DNA of 64,000 nucleotides from SLRI01 sp964393275 (GTDB lineage: Bacteria > Pseudomonadota > Alphaproteobacteria > Geminicoccales > Geminicoccaceae). The notes beneath the pieces are model-generated. The model made no database searches and was not told where the DNA came from. It saw only the letters and a program-made list of their open reading frames with translations. The DNA is taken from NCBI GenBank assembly GCA_964393275.1, contig CAYMTA010000001.1, positions 110,499 to 174,498 of the forward strand, read 5' to 3'. Positions 33,385-42,457 of this stretch are shown here, one piece after another (within the stretch, counting starts at the first letter, position 1; every line of letters begins with the position of its first letter). Made by a program: the position numbers and the translations under genes.

Positions 33385-36300
33385 ATGAAGATCGAGCGGG
33401 CCTTTACCAGAGCCGGAGCATCGCCCTACGCGGCGATCGCCTTCCGTTCCGCTTCGAGCGAGATCCGCAATCCCGACGGATCGGTGGTGTTCGCCGCGAC
33501 GGAGCTCGAGGTGCCGGCCGCCTGGTCGCAGGTCGCCGTCGACGTTCTGGCGCAGAAATATTTCAGGAAGGCCGGCGTGCCGGCCCGGCTCAAGCCGGTC
33601 AGGGAGAAGGGTGTTCCGGCCTGGCTCTGCCGCCGCGTGCCGGACGAGGCGGCCCTGGCCGCCCTGCCCCTGGAGGAGCGCACGACCGGCGAGACCAGTG
33701 CGAAGCAGGTCTTCGACCGGCTGGCCGGCGCCTGGACCTACTGGGGCTGGAAGGGTCGCTACTTCTCGAGCGAGGCGGATGCGCGCGGCTTCTTCGACGA
33801 GCTGCGCTTCATGCTGGCGAGGCAGTACGGCGCACCCAACTCGCCGCAATGGTTCAATACCGGCCTCTTCTGGGCCTATGGCATCGACGGGCCGGCGCAG
33901 GGGCACTTCTTCGTCGACGAGACGACCGGCAAGGTCCACGCCTCGACCTCGGCCTATGAGCGGCCGCAGCCGCATGCCTGCTTCATCCAGGGCATCCAGG
34001 ACGACCTCGTCGGCGAGGGCGGCATCATGGATCTCTGGGTGCGCGAGGCCCGGCTCTTCAAGTACGGCTCCGGCACCGGCACCAACTTCTCCAATCTCCG
34101 GGGCGAGGGCGAGCGGCTCTCGGGCGGCGGCCGCTCCTCGGGCCTCATGAGCTTCCTCAAGATCGGCGACCGGGCGGCCGGGGCGATCAAGTCGGGCGGC
34201 ACGACGCGACGCGCCGCCAAGATGGTCATCGTCGACGTCGACCATCCGGACATCGAGGCCTTCATCGACTGGAAGGTCACCGAGGAGCAGAAGGTGGCGG
34301 CGCTGGTCGCGGGCTCCAGGCTGCTGCAGCGCCACGCCAACGCGATCCTCGAGGCCTGCCATGGTGCCGCCGACGTGCCCGAGGCTCGGCGCTGCGTCCC
34401 GCTGGCCAACCCCCACCTCAAGCGCGCCGTCAAGGAGGCCCGCCGGGCGCTCCTGCCCGAGGGCTCGATCCAGCAGGCCATCCTCCTGGCGGCGCAGGGC
34501 TACACCTCGGTCGAGGTGCCGACCTACGACGCCGACTGGGACAGCCAGGCCTATCTCACCGTCGCCGGGCAGAACTCGAACAACTCGGTGCGGATCAGCG
34601 ACGCCTTCTACCAGGCCGTCCAGCAGGACCGCGAGTGGCCGCTCACCGAGCGGGTCAGCGGCAAGGTGGCGAGGACCGTTCGGGCGAAGGCGCTCTGGGA
34701 CAAGCTCTGCTTCGCCGCCTGGGCCAGCGCCGATCCCGGCGTGCAGTACGACACCACCATCAACGACTGGCACACCTGCCCGGCCGACGGCCGCATCAAC
34801 GCCTCCAACCCGTGCTCCGAGTACATGTTCCTCGACGACACGGCCTGCAATCTGGCGTCCTTGAACCTGATGCAGTTCCGCGCCCCCGAGGGGGATTTTT
34901 TGGTCGAGGACTTCGAGCACGCGGTCCGGCTCTGGACGCTGGTGCTCGAGATCTCGGTGATGATGGCGCAGTTCCCGGCGGCCCGGATCGCCGAGCTGAG
35001 CTACCGGTTCCGCACGCTGGGCCTCGGCTACGCCAATCTCGGCGGCCTCCTGATGGCCTCCGGCATCCCCTACGACAGCGACGAGGGGCGCGCCTATTGC
35101 GGGGCGATCACCGCGCTGATGACCGGCGTCGCCTATCGTGTCTCGGCGGAGATGGCGGCCGAGCTCGGCGCGTTCGCGGGCTATGGGCCGAACCGCAGCT
35201 CGACCCTGCGCGTGCTTCGCAACCATCGCCGGGCCGCGCATGGCGAGCACCGGGACTACGAGGATCTGGCCACCCTGCCCGTCCCGCTCGACGCCGAGCG
35301 CTGCCCGTCCGAGCCGCTGGTCCGGGCGGCACGGCGGGCCTGGGACGAGGCGCTCGCCATGGCCGAGGCGCACGGCGTCAGGAACGCCCAGGTCTCGGTG
35401 GTGGCCCCGACCGGCACGATCGGCCTCGTGATGGACTGCGACACCACCGGCATCGAGCCGGATTTCGCGCTGGTCAAGTTCAAGAAGCTGGCCGGCGGCG
35501 GGTTCTTCAAGATCATCAACCGCATGGTGCCGCAGGCCCTGGCCACGCTCGGCTACACCAAGGCGCAGGTCGAGGCGATCACCCGCTATGCCGTGGGCCA
35601 CGGCACCTTGAAGCACGCGCCGGGCATCGACCACGAGGCGCTTCGCGCCAAGGGCTTCACCGAGGAGGTCCTGAGGAAGCTCGAGGCGGGCCTGCCGACC
35701 ACCTTCGACATCCGCTACGCCTTCAACCGCTTCTCGCTCGGCGAGGCCTTCTGCCGGGACGTGCTCGGCTTCACCGACGAGCAGCTCGGCGATGTCCGCC
35801 TCGACATGCTGCAGTCCCTGGGCTTCAGCCGGGACGCGATCGAGCAGGCGAACGCCTTCTGCTGCGGCACCATGACGATCGAGGGTGCGCCGGAGCTCCG
35901 GCCCGAGCATCTCGCCGTCTTCGACTGCGCCAGCGCCTGCGGGCGGATCGGCAAGCGCTACCTCTCGGCCTCGAGCCACATCCGCATGATGGCGGCGGCC
36001 CAGCCCTTCATCTCGGGGGCGATCTCCAAGACCATCAACATGCCGGCCCGGGCCACGGTCGAGGACTGCCGCGAGGCCTATCTCGAGGGCTGGCGGCTCG
36101 GCGTGAAGGCGCTCGCCCTCTATCGCGACGGCTCGAAGCTGAGCCAGCCGCTCTCCTCGATGCTCGCCGATGTCATCGAGGACGAGGCCGACGACGACGC
36201 GGCCGCGCGCTCGCAGGTCGAGCGGATCGTCGAGGTGACCGAGCGGGTGGTCGAGCGCTTCGTCAACGGCCGCAAGAAGCTGCCGTCGCGGCGCAAGGGC

Positions 36301-37008
36301 TACACCCAGAAAGCCATCGTCGGCGGCCACAAGCTCTATTTGCGGACCGGCGAGTATCCGGACGGCTCGCTCGGCGAGATCTTCGTCGACATGCACAAGG
36401 AAGGGGCCGCCTTCCGCTCGCTGATGAACAGCTTCGCCATCTCGGTCTCGATCGGCCTGCAATACGGCGTGCCGCTCGAGGAGTTCGTCGAGGCGTTCTC
36501 GTTCACCCGGTTCGATCCCTCCGGCGTCGTCCAGGGCAACGACACGATCAAGATGGCGACCTCGGTGCTCGACTACATCTTCCGCGAGCTCGCCATCTCC
36601 TACCTGGAGCGCACCGACCTCGCCAATGTCGACCCGGCCGAGCTGCGCCACGACGCCATCGGCGCCGGCACCAAGGAGGGCGACATGGGCGAGAACGTGG
36701 CCCAGATCGCATCCGCCGGCTTCGTGCGCGGCAATCTCCGCCTGCTCAACGGCGGCGGCACCGCGGTCGAGGCCCTCGCCCAGGCCGGCGGCTCGCGCCA
36801 GGCCGGCGCCAGCGCCGGGGCCGGCCTTTCCGGGGCCGGAGCGCCCCTTGCCAAGATTTCACGAGACAGCCGCCGCCAGCAGGCGGAAATCGCCCGCCTC
36901 CAGGGCTACGAGGGCGATCCCTGCTCGGCTTGCGGCAACTTCACGCTGGTGCGCAACGGCACCTGCCTGAAATGCGACACCTGCGGCAGCACAACAGGCT
37001 GCAGCTAG
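33385..37008 (+). CDS. nrdJ: Vitamin B12-dependent (class II) ribonucleoside-diphosphate reductase
   Basis: 1207 residues, the large alphaproteobacterial NrdJ type. Key blocks: GAPNSPQWFNTGLFW, KYGSGTGTNFSNLRG, NPCSEYMFLDDTACNLASLN, and VSVVAPTGTIGLVMDCDTTGIEP of the reductase barrel. The C-terminus has a Cys-rich redox tail with CSACGNFTLVRNGTCLKCDTCG. It makes deoxyribonucleotides using adenosylcobalamin, so growth would depend on B12 made or imported elsewhere. ATG 33385 is preferred over GTG 33379 because GGAG (33371-33374) is then 10 bases away. The gene is followed by a strong hairpin. Confidence 0.95.
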   Translation: MKIERAFTRAGASPYAAIAFRSASSEIRNPDGSVVFAATELEVPAAWSQVAVDVLAQKYFRKAGVPARLKPVREKGVPAWLCRRVPDEAALAALPLEERTTGETSAKQVFDRLAGAWTYWGWKGRYFSSEADARGFFDELRFMLARQYGAPNSPQWFNTGLFWAYGIDGPAQGHFFVDETTGKVHASTSAYERPQPHACFIQGIQDDLVGEGGIMDLWVREARLFKYGSGTGTNFSNLRGEGERLSGGGRSSGLMSFLKIGDRAAGAIKSGGTTRRAAKMVIVDVDHPDIEAFIDWKVTEEQKVAALVAGSRLLQRHANAILEACHGAADVPEARRCVPLANPHLKRAVKEARRALLPEGSIQQAILLAAQGYTSVEVPTYDADWDSQAYLTVAGQNSNNSVRISDAFYQAVQQDREWPLTERVSGKVARTVRAKALWDKLCFAAWASADPGVQYDTTINDWHTCPADGRINASNPCSEYMFLDDTACNLASLNLMQFRAPEGDFLVEDFEHAVRLWTLVLEISVMMAQFPAARIAELSYRFRTLGLGYANLGGLLMASGIPYDSDEGRAYCGAITALMTGVAYRVSAEMAAELGAFAGYGPNRSSTLRVLRNHRRAAHGEHRDYEDLATLPVPLDAERCPSEPLVRAARRAWDEALAMAEAHGVRNAQVSVVAPTGTIGLVMDCDTTGIEPDFALVKFKKLAGGGFFKIINRMVPQALATLGYTKAQVEAITRYAVGHGTLKHAPGIDHEALRAKGFTEEVLRKLEAGLPTTFDIRYAFNRFSLGEAFCRDVLGFTDEQLGDVRLDMLQSLGFSRDAIEQANAFCCGTMTIEGAPELRPEHLAVFDCASACGRIGKRYLSASSHIRMMAAAQPFISGAISKTINMPARATVEDCREAYLEGWRLGVKALALYRDGSKLSQPLSSMLADVIEDEADDDAAARSQVERIVEVTERVVERFVNGRKKLPSRRKGYTQKAIVGGHKLYLRTGEYPDGSLGEIFVDMHKEGAAFRSLMNSFAISVSIGLQYGVPLEEFVEAFSFTRFDPSGVVQGNDTIKMATSVLDYIFRELAISYLERTDLANVDPAELRHDAIGAGTKEGDMGENVAQIASAGFVRGNLRLLNGGGTAVEALAQAGGSRQAGASAGAGLSGAGAPLAKISRDSRRQQAEIARLQGYEGDPCSACGNFTLVRNGTCLKCDTCGSTTGCS

Positions 37009-37067
37009 GTCCGCATGGCGTACCCGTGGGCAGCGGGACGTCTCTTTCCTTGTATTCTCCTCCACTA

Positions 37068-37091
37068 CGGCCCCGGGTTCGCCCGGGGCCG
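37068..37091 (+). terminator. nrdJ terminator-like hairpin with TTCG loop
   Basis: A perfect 10-bp stem CGGCCCCGGG/CCCGGGGCCG closes a TTCG tetraloop, 60 bases after the nrdJ stop. A pyrimidine-rich run follows (CTCTC then TTC repeats), which could serve as the weak U-rich tail of an intrinsic terminator. Confidence 0.75.
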
Positions 37092-37096
37092 CTCTC

Positions 37097-37126
37097 TTCT
37101 TCTTCTTCTTCTTCTTCTTCTTCTTC
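37097..37126. repeat. (TTC)10 trinucleotide microsatellite
   Basis: Ten uninterrupted TTC units lie between the nrdJ hairpin and the HNH endonuclease gene (start 37158). Being upstream of the coding frame, a change in copy number would alter the promoter or leader spacing without shifting the frame. Confidence 0.95.
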
Positions 37127-37157
37127 TGCGATACCGTAGGAAGGCCGGCCGGCGAGC

Positions 37158-38117
37158 ATGACCAAGGCCGTCCTCACCCACAAGCCCGGGTCGATCTATG
37201 ACGACCTGCCGGAGCTTCGCTATCACTTGCCGCGCACCTATCTGCGCCAGGTCGAGGCGGCGATCGGCGATTTCATCCTCTACTACGAGCCCGGCCGCAC
37301 CGGCCTCGACGAGCGCGACCGCACGGGCCGCAAGAGCTACGTCGCGGTCGCCCGCGTCGAGGCGGTGGAGAGCGATCCGAGGCAGGCGGAGCACTATTTC
37401 GCGTTGATCGAGCCGGGCTCCTACCTGGTCCTCGATCGGCCCGTGCCCTTCCAGGAGGGCGGCCGCTATTACGAGCGGGTGCTGCGCCACCCCGACGACC
37501 GGACCAACAAGGGCGCCTTCGGCCGGGCCGTGCGCACGCTCGCCGACGACGAGTTCGAGGCCATTCTCGCCGCCGGCTTCGCCCGCGAGCTCGGCGCCGA
37601 CGAGGCGGAATGGGACCTGCCGGAGCCGACGATTCGCCCCGATTGGCAGGTGCCGGGCGCGCCACCGGCGCCGGGCCTCGCCGAGGCCCCGGCCCTCTTC
37701 GAGCGGCCGATCGTCGAGCGCATCCTCAGCCGCCCGCTGCGCGACGCCGCCTTCAAGCGGGCCGTCCGCGAGGCCTATGATGCCACCTGCGCCGTGACCG
37801 GGCTGAAGCTCACCAACGGCCGTGGTCGCCCCGAGGTGCAGGCAGCGCATATCCGCGCCGTCGAGCACCAGGGCCCGGATTCCGTGCGCAACGGCATCGC
37901 CCTTTCGGCCACCGTCCACTGGCTCTTCGATCGCGGCCTCATCTCGGTCGGCCCGCCGCCGCGCTTCGACATCGTCATCGGCAGGAAGGGCCTGCCGGAG
38001 GCGATGACACGGCTGATCAACCCCGACGGGCGGCTCAAGGTGCCGGCCTCGCCGCTCCTGCAGCCGGCCGCCGCCTTCCTCGATTTTCATCGCAGCGAGG
38101 TGTTCGAGCGCAGCTAG
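37158..38117 (+). CDS. HNH endonuclease family protein
   Basis: 319 residues. Residues about 1-170 form an N-terminal domain of unknown type (RTYLRQVEAAIGDFILYYEPGR). Residues about 195-260 hold an HNH-type nuclease core: FKRAVREAYDATCAVTGLKL, VQAAHIRAVEHQGPDSVRNGIALSATVHWLFDRGLI, with His-His-His spacing of HNH_2 proteins. This architecture is common in stand-alone putative restriction endonucleases. No methyltransferase is adjacent. ATG 37158 follows a TTC microsatellite at 37097-37126. Targets are unknown. Confidence 0.85.
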   Translation: MTKAVLTHKPGSIYDDLPELRYHLPRTYLRQVEAAIGDFILYYEPGRTGLDERDRTGRKSYVAVARVEAVESDPRQAEHYFALIEPGSYLVLDRPVPFQEGGRYYERVLRHPDDRTNKGAFGRAVRTLADDEFEAILAAGFARELGADEAEWDLPEPTIRPDWQVPGAPPAPGLAEAPALFERPIVERILSRPLRDAAFKRAVREAYDATCAVTGLKLTNGRGRPEVQAAHIRAVEHQGPDSVRNGIALSATVHWLFDRGLISVGPPPRFDIVIGRKGLPEAMTRLINPDGRLKVPASPLLQPAAAFLDFHRSEVFERS

Positions 38118-38437
38118 ACGCACCGGGCGACGCTCCGGCTTCACCCCCGGCACGGCTCGAACGGACGGTTGAAGCGCCTGGCGATCCCGCGTGGCGCCCG
38201 GCGGCGATCCGTTCGCCCGAGGCGCGAGCCGGGAACGGCCGGCATCCGCCCCGTCGCCCCGGGATTTCGGGGCGCGATGGAACGGCTTCGACGCAATCGC
38301 CACACTGCGGCGAGACGCGAGCGCGGTCCCGGTCCTTTCGGGTTGACGTCAACTGACAGTTGCCCGACACCTGCCAGACCAATCGGTGCTGTCATGAGGG
38401 CGGACCAGGCAAGCGAGCACGCGGCGAAAGCGAAATC
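38118..38437. other. 320-bp intergenic region with overlapping palindromes
   Basis: No gene seen. TTGACGTCAA (38343-38352) overlaps CAACTGACAGTTG (38350-38362), a perfect 6-1-6 palindrome, about 75-95 bases before the next start. TTGACG could also serve as a -35 element. These look like operator/promoter signals for the cNMP/FHA gene. Confidence 0.45.
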
Positions 38438-39151
38438 ATGGGTTGGCGTCCCCGATTGTTGCAGAGATCCGATGAGGTCCGGCCGGTCATCGAGAAGCAG
38501 CTCGCGGCCGGGACCGTCTTGTTTCGGGCCGGCGACCGGAGCGACGCGGTCGCACTGATCATCGACGGCGAGGTCGAGGTGCTGGCGGAGCGGGTCGGCG
38601 GCCATGTCCGCATCGGCACGCGCGGCAATGGCGCCTATGTGGGCGACACCGACGTCCTGGCCGAGCGCCCGCGGCGCTTCACCTTTCGCACGCTCCGCCC
38701 GACCCGCGTCGAGATGCTCGCGGGCGGGCTGTACCTCGAGCGGCTGCGGGCCAACGCGGCGGCAGCCGAGCCCGGCGCCGAGGCCCTCGTCCGCCTGCTG
38801 CCGGCCTCGACCCTGAGCGCGGGCCTGCTGCCGGCCGAGGGGCTGTGCCTCACCAGCTTTCCCTTCAGCGTCGGTCGCGCCGGCGGCGACCAGGACGACG
38901 ACAAGGCGGGCGACCCGCAGGCCCGCCTGCTGATCGCCGAAACGCCGCCCTACCGGCTGTCGCGCCGCCATTTCGCCATCCTGCGCGACGACGCCACCAT
39001 CCGGGTGGCCGATCCGGGCAGCCGCCTCGGCACCTTCGTCGACGGCCAGCGGCTCGGCCTCGAGCCCTACGCGCTGAGCCGCGCCACGACGCACGAGCTC
39101 GTCGCGGGCGGGCCGAGCTCGCCCTATCGCTTCCAGCTTGCGGTCGACTGA
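38438..39151 (+). CDS. Cyclic nucleotide-binding-like plus FHA domain protein
   Basis: 237 residues. Residues about 15-100 resemble a cNMP-binding beta-roll (GTVLFRAGDRSDAVALIIDGEVEVLAERVGG). The phosphate-binding cassette is not clearly conserved, so a bound ligand is uncertain. Residues about 125-215 form an FHA domain with RLLIAETPPYRLSRRHFAILRD and DPGSRLGTFVDGQRL, the Arg/Ser/His/Asn-type phosphothreonine face, here with Ser-Arg-Arg-His. No DNA-binding helix-turn-helix is seen, so this is probably a signalling adaptor and unlikely to be a Crp regulator. Start ATG 38438 has only a weak ribosome site. Confidence 0.75.
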   Translation: MGWRPRLLQRSDEVRPVIEKQLAAGTVLFRAGDRSDAVALIIDGEVEVLAERVGGHVRIGTRGNGAYVGDTDVLAERPRRFTFRTLRPTRVEMLAGGLYLERLRANAAAAEPGAEALVRLLPASTLSAGLLPAEGLCLTSFPFSVGRAGGDQDDDKAGDPQARLLIAETPPYRLSRRHFAILRDDATIRVADPGSRLGTFVDGQRLGLEPYALSRATTHELVAGGPSSPYRFQLAVD

Positions 39152-39233
39152 CAAAGCGCTGAGAATTCGCCTGGTCGTCGCTGCCTGCCCGGTGCCCCGG
39201 CAGGTCGTTCAGCCAAGCCAGGAGAAGCCTCTC

Positions 39234-39797
39234 ATGTCGTTCGTGCCTCGCCTGAACGTGTCGGCGATGGTCGCCGCCGCCTGCCTGCTCTGGACCCTCG
39301 CGCCGGCGCCGACGGCCGAAGCCGCGACCGCCGCCGAGATCGACGCGAAGGTCGATCTTGCCCTCGAGCAGCTCTTGCGCGAATCCGACACGGCGCGCGC
39401 CGTCGCCGACCGCTCGGTCGCCGTCCTGGTCTTCCCGGACATCGTCAAGGGCGGCTTCGGCATCGGCGGGCAGTACGGCGAGGGTGCCTTGCGCCGGGGC
39501 GGCAAGACGGTCGGCTACTACAACATCGCCTCGGCCTCGCTCGGGCTGCAGATCGGCGCCCAGTCCTTCAGCGAGGCGATCTACTTCATGACCGAGGACG
39601 CGCTGAAATACCTCGACCGCTCGAAGGGCTTCGAGATCGGCGCCGACGCCAATGTGGCGCTCGCCAACGAGGGCCTGGGCTACGACGTGACGAGCAGCAC
39701 CGTCCAGGACCCGATCATCGCCTTCGTCTTCGGCCAGCAGGGCCTCATGGCGGGGCTGACCATCGAGGGCTCGAAGATCACCAGGATCGAGAAGTAG
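39234..39797 (+). CDS. Lipid-binding SYLF domain protein (Ysc84-like), secreted
   Basis: 187 residues. A signal peptide spans about 1-30 (VSAMVAAACLLWTLAPAP...EAA). The SYLF domain has AVLVFPDIVKGGFGIGGQYGEGALR, GYYNIASASLGLQIGAQSFS and the C-terminal GLMAGLTIEGSKITRIEK, which are standard for YSC84-related proteins. GGAGAAG (39221-39227) supports ATG 39234. In bacteria the role is unknown; lipid or membrane binding is inferred from eukaryotic homologues. Confidence 0.9.
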   Translation: MSFVPRLNVSAMVAAACLLWTLAPAPTAEAATAAEIDAKVDLALEQLLRESDTARAVADRSVAVLVFPDIVKGGFGIGGQYGEGALRRGGKTVGYYNIASASLGLQIGAQSFSEAIYFMTEDALKYLDRSKGFEIGADANVALANEGLGYDVTSSTVQDPIIAFVFGQQGLMAGLTIEGSKITRIEK

Positions 39798-39822
39798 CCG
39801 GCGCGGCGGGGGGAGCCGGGCC

Positions 39823-40242
39823 TTGGAGCCACGCCTGTCGCTGGTCACGCTCGCCGTCGCCGATCTCGCCCGCTCCCGCCGCTTCTACGTCGACGGTCTC
39901 GGCTGGCCGGCCTCGACGGCGAGCACGGCCGACATCGTCTTCATCCAGCTCGGCCCGCTCGGCCTCGCCTTGCTCCCCGAGGAGGCCTTTGCAAAGGAGA
40001 TCGGCGTCGGCCCCGGAAAAACGCCCGGCATCCTGCTCGCCCAGAACGTGCGAAGCCCGGAGGAGGTCGCCCGGGTCCTGGCCCGGGCCGAGGCGGCGGG
40101 CGGGCGGATCGTCAAGCCGGCGCAGAAGGTCTTCTGGGGCGGCACCTCCGGCTATTTCGCCGATCCCGACGGCCACCACTGGGAAATCGCCCACAACCCC
40201 TACTTCCCGCTCGCCGCCGACGGTGCCCTCCAATTGCCTTGA
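39823..40242 (+). CDS. VOC family protein (glyoxalase/bleomycin-resistance fold)
   Basis: 139 residues. It opens LSLVTLAVADLARSRRFYVDGLGW and ends GYFADPDGHHWEIAHNP, the two conserved halves of the vicinal-oxygen-chelate fold with the metal-ligand Glu in HWEI. The start codon is TTG 39823, 8 bases after GGGGGAG. It follows the SYLF gene after 25 bases. The substrate is not predictable. Confidence 0.88.
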   Translation: MEPRLSLVTLAVADLARSRRFYVDGLGWPASTASTADIVFIQLGPLGLALLPEEAFAKEIGVGPGKTPGILLAQNVRSPEEVARVLARAEAAGGRIVKPAQKVFWGGTSGYFADPDGHHWEIAHNPYFPLAADGALQLP

Positions 40243-40695
40243 CGTTCAATGTGTAGAGTTCCGACTACCTTTTTGGACAACCGAGAAAAACGCCCTTGCT
40301 TGAAGTGATCGATTAGATAAGGACATTGTCGATTTCCAACCATGTGCAATGCCGCTCACGACTGGCATCGGCTGCGGAAATGGTTAAAAAGGGAGGTGTC
40401 CCCGCTGCCTTTAAACTTCCCTGAGACTTCACACGTGAAATTCGAACTATCTCATTGAATAATCGAGAAAAAATGACCTCACCCAAGGTGATCATTTAGA
40501 TGGGGACACTCCCCTTTTTAACCATATGCGATGATGTTCGTGGCTATATCGGCCGTGGAAATGGTTAGAAAGGGAGGTGTCCCCAATGTCTTTGAGGCAA
40601 TTTCATCGAAATTCCTTGTTACTATCTGAAATATAACTGAAAATATTCTTCAGTTGACGTAAAAGCTCACCTCGATTCGCCGGTCGGACGGGGCG
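40243..40695. other. 450-bp AT-richer intergenic region with MITE/REP-like elements
   Basis: No gene seen. Two related elements fill most of the space (40319-40404 and 40500-40585), each bounded by GGGGACA/TGTCCCC-type inverted arms. Base composition is clearly lower in GC than the flanking genes, consistent with foreign or mobile DNA. Confidence 0.75.
40319..40585. mobile_element. Two palindromic MITE/REP-like elements, 181 bp apart
   Basis: Element 2 has left arm TGGGGACACTCCCC..AACCAT (40501-40525) and right arm ATGGTTAGAAAGGGAGGTGTCCCCA (40561-40585), near-perfect inverted repeats of 25 bases. Element 1 has an intact right arm (40380-40403) but a decayed left arm (40321-40343). Flanking segments (ACTA...GAGAAAAA...GTGATC) also align, so about 180 bp was duplicated in tandem. 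No transposase is encoded. Confidence 0.75.
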
Positions 40696-41559
40696 TCAGA
40701 CATCCCGTTTCACGGCGCTTTCGTGCCAGTGGCGCAGCAGGAGGTGGGTGAGCAGGGTGAGGGCGAGGAAGATGAGGATGCCGGCGAGGGAGACGAGGAC
40801 CAGGGCCGCGAACAGGCGTGGGATGTTGAGGCGGTAGCCGGCCTCGAGGATCCGGTAGGCGAGCCCTGAGTCCCTTCCGGCGGTGCCGGCGACGAACTCG
40901 GCGACGATGGCGCCGATCAGCGCCAGGCCGCCCGCGATCCTGACCCCGCCGAGGAAGTAGGGCATGGCCGAGGGCAGGCGGAGATGGCGCAGCATCTGCC
41001 AGCGGCTCGCCTTGTAGAGGTGGAAGAGGTCGACGAGGTTGTGGTCGGCGCTGTTCAGCCCGAGCGTGGTGTTCGCGAGGATCGGGAAGAACGCGACGAT
41101 CCAGGCGCAGATCAGGAGTGCTGCGAAGGTGTTGTCGACATAGATCAGGATCAGCGGTGCGATGGCGATGATCGGCGTCACCTGAAGGATCACGGCGAAG
41201 GGAAAGAGCGAGAGCTCGACCCAGCGGGACAGCGAGAAGAGCACGGCGAGCCCCGCCCCACCGATAATGGCGACCGCCAGGGCCGAGAAGGTCACCTCGA
41301 GCGTGACCAGGAGCGACGGGTAGAGCGTCGGCCAGTCGGCGACCAGGGTTCGGGCCACCAGGAGCGGTCCGGGCAGGATGTAGTGGGGCGTCCCGTACCA
41401 GCGGACACCGAGCTCCCAAAGGGTCAGGACGATCAGCATCAGCGCCAGCGGCATGGCCCAGCGCAGCACCCGTTCGCGGCGACGTGCGATCGCTGCCCTT
41501 GCGGCGAGCAAGGCATCCTCGGCACCGGTGCCCGGGCTGCCCTCGAGGCGGCCCGCCAT
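40696..41559 (-). CDS. ABC transporter permease, NitT/TauT (SsuC-like)
   Basis: 287 residues with six spans (first at MPLALMLIVLTLWELGV) and the EAA-like loop LFHLYKASRWQMLRHLRLPSAMPYFLGGVR. ATG 41559 overlaps the ATPase stop by one base (TGATG). With the ATPase upstream it forms a sulfonate/nitrate/pyrimidine-precursor-type importer. No binding-protein gene is adjacent, so that component must be elsewhere. Confidence 0.88.
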   Translation of the reverse strand: MAGRLEGSPGTGAEDALLAARAAIARRRERVLRWAMPLALMLIVLTLWELGVRWYGTPHYILPGPLLVARTLVADWPTLYPSLLVTLEVTFSALAVAIIGGAGLAVLFSLSRWVELSLFPFAVILQVTPIIAIAPLILIYVDNTFAALLICAWIVAFFPILANTTLGLNSADHNLVDLFHLYKASRWQMLRHLRLPSAMPYFLGGVRIAGGLALIGAIVAEFVAGTAGRDSGLAYRILEAGYRLNIPRLFAALVLVSLAGILIFLALTLLTHLLLRHWHESAVKRDV

Positions 41560-42356
41560 CAGCCCTCGCCCATCGCCTGCTGAAGGGCCAGGGAGACCTC
41601 GCGGCAATGCCGAAGATAGCGCTCGGAGAGGCGGAACGTGTCGTCGCGCGGATAGGGCTCGTCGATCTCGAGCCCGGCGACGACCCGCCCCGGCCGCGCC
41701 GACATGACGGCCACCCTGGATGCCAGGAAGACCGCCTCGTAGACGCTGTGGGTGACGAAGACGACCGTCCAGCCCTGCCCTTGCCAGAGCTCGAGCAGGT
41801 CGCGGTTCAGCCTGATCCGGGTGATCTCGTCGAGCGCCGCGAAGGGCTCGTCCATGAGCAGCAGGCTCGGCCGGGTCACCAGGGCGCGGGCGATCGAGAC
41901 CCGCATCTTCATGCCGCCCGAGAGCTCGCGCGGGTAGGCCCGGGCGAAATCCGCGAGGCCGACCAGGGCGAGCGCCTCGCGGACCTGCCCCTCGGCCTGC
42001 CGCCGCCCTTGCCCGCGCAGCCGGAGCGGCAGGTGCACGTTGTCGAAGACGGTGGCCCAGGGCATCAGCGTCGGCTCCTGGAAGACGAAGCCGATATCGC
42101 CCGCCGTGCCATCCGGCCAAGCCAGCCGCCCGGCGCTGGCCCGAACGAGCCCGGCGATCAGGCGAAGGGCGGTGCTCTTGCCGCAGCCGGAGGGGCCGAG
42201 CAGGCTCAGGAACTCGTGCCGGCCGACCTCGAGATCGAGCCCGTCCAGGGCGATCGTGCCGTTCTCGAAGACCTTCCCGACGCCGCGCAGCTCGAGCAGC
42301 CGGCCGGCCGCCGCCGTGCCCGACAGCGAGAGCAGTTCTGGCGCGAGGCGGGACAT
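41559..42356 (-). CDS. ABC transporter ATP-binding protein, SsuB/TauB type
   Basis: 265 residues. Walker A GPSGCGKST, FQEPTLMPW after the Q-loop, signature ELSGGMKMRVSIARAL, Walker B LLLMDEP and VTHSVYEAVFLASR switch region are all intact. It is first in a two-gene minus-strand unit with the permease at 40696-41559. tRNA-His lies about 100 bases upstream on the same strand. Confidence 0.92.
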   Translation of the reverse strand: MSRLAPELLSLSGTAAAGRLLELRGVGKVFENGTIALDGLDLEVGRHEFLSLLGPSGCGKSTALRLIAGLVRASAGRLAWPDGTAGDIGFVFQEPTLMPWATVFDNVHLPLRLRGQGRRQAEGQVREALALVGLADFARAYPRELSGGMKMRVSIARALVTRPSLLLMDEPFAALDEITRIRLNRDLLELWQGQGWTVVFVTHSVYEAVFLASRVAVMSARPGRVVAGLEIDEPYPRDDTFRLSERYLRHCREVSLALQQAMGEG

Positions 42357-42457
42357 GGGCGGCTCTCGAGGAAGCGGCGTGGAGGCGCTTCATAGGCCAA
42401 CGGCACCGCTGTCGAAAGGCGGCAGGGCCAGGTGGCCGCGTGGCTGGAAGGGGCTGG

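Noticed and set aside
33292..36651. 1119-residue open frame on the minus strand
   Set aside because: It is antisense to nrdJ, rich in Arg/Gly/Ala/Asp/Glu and without family resemblance, a shadow produced by high GC.
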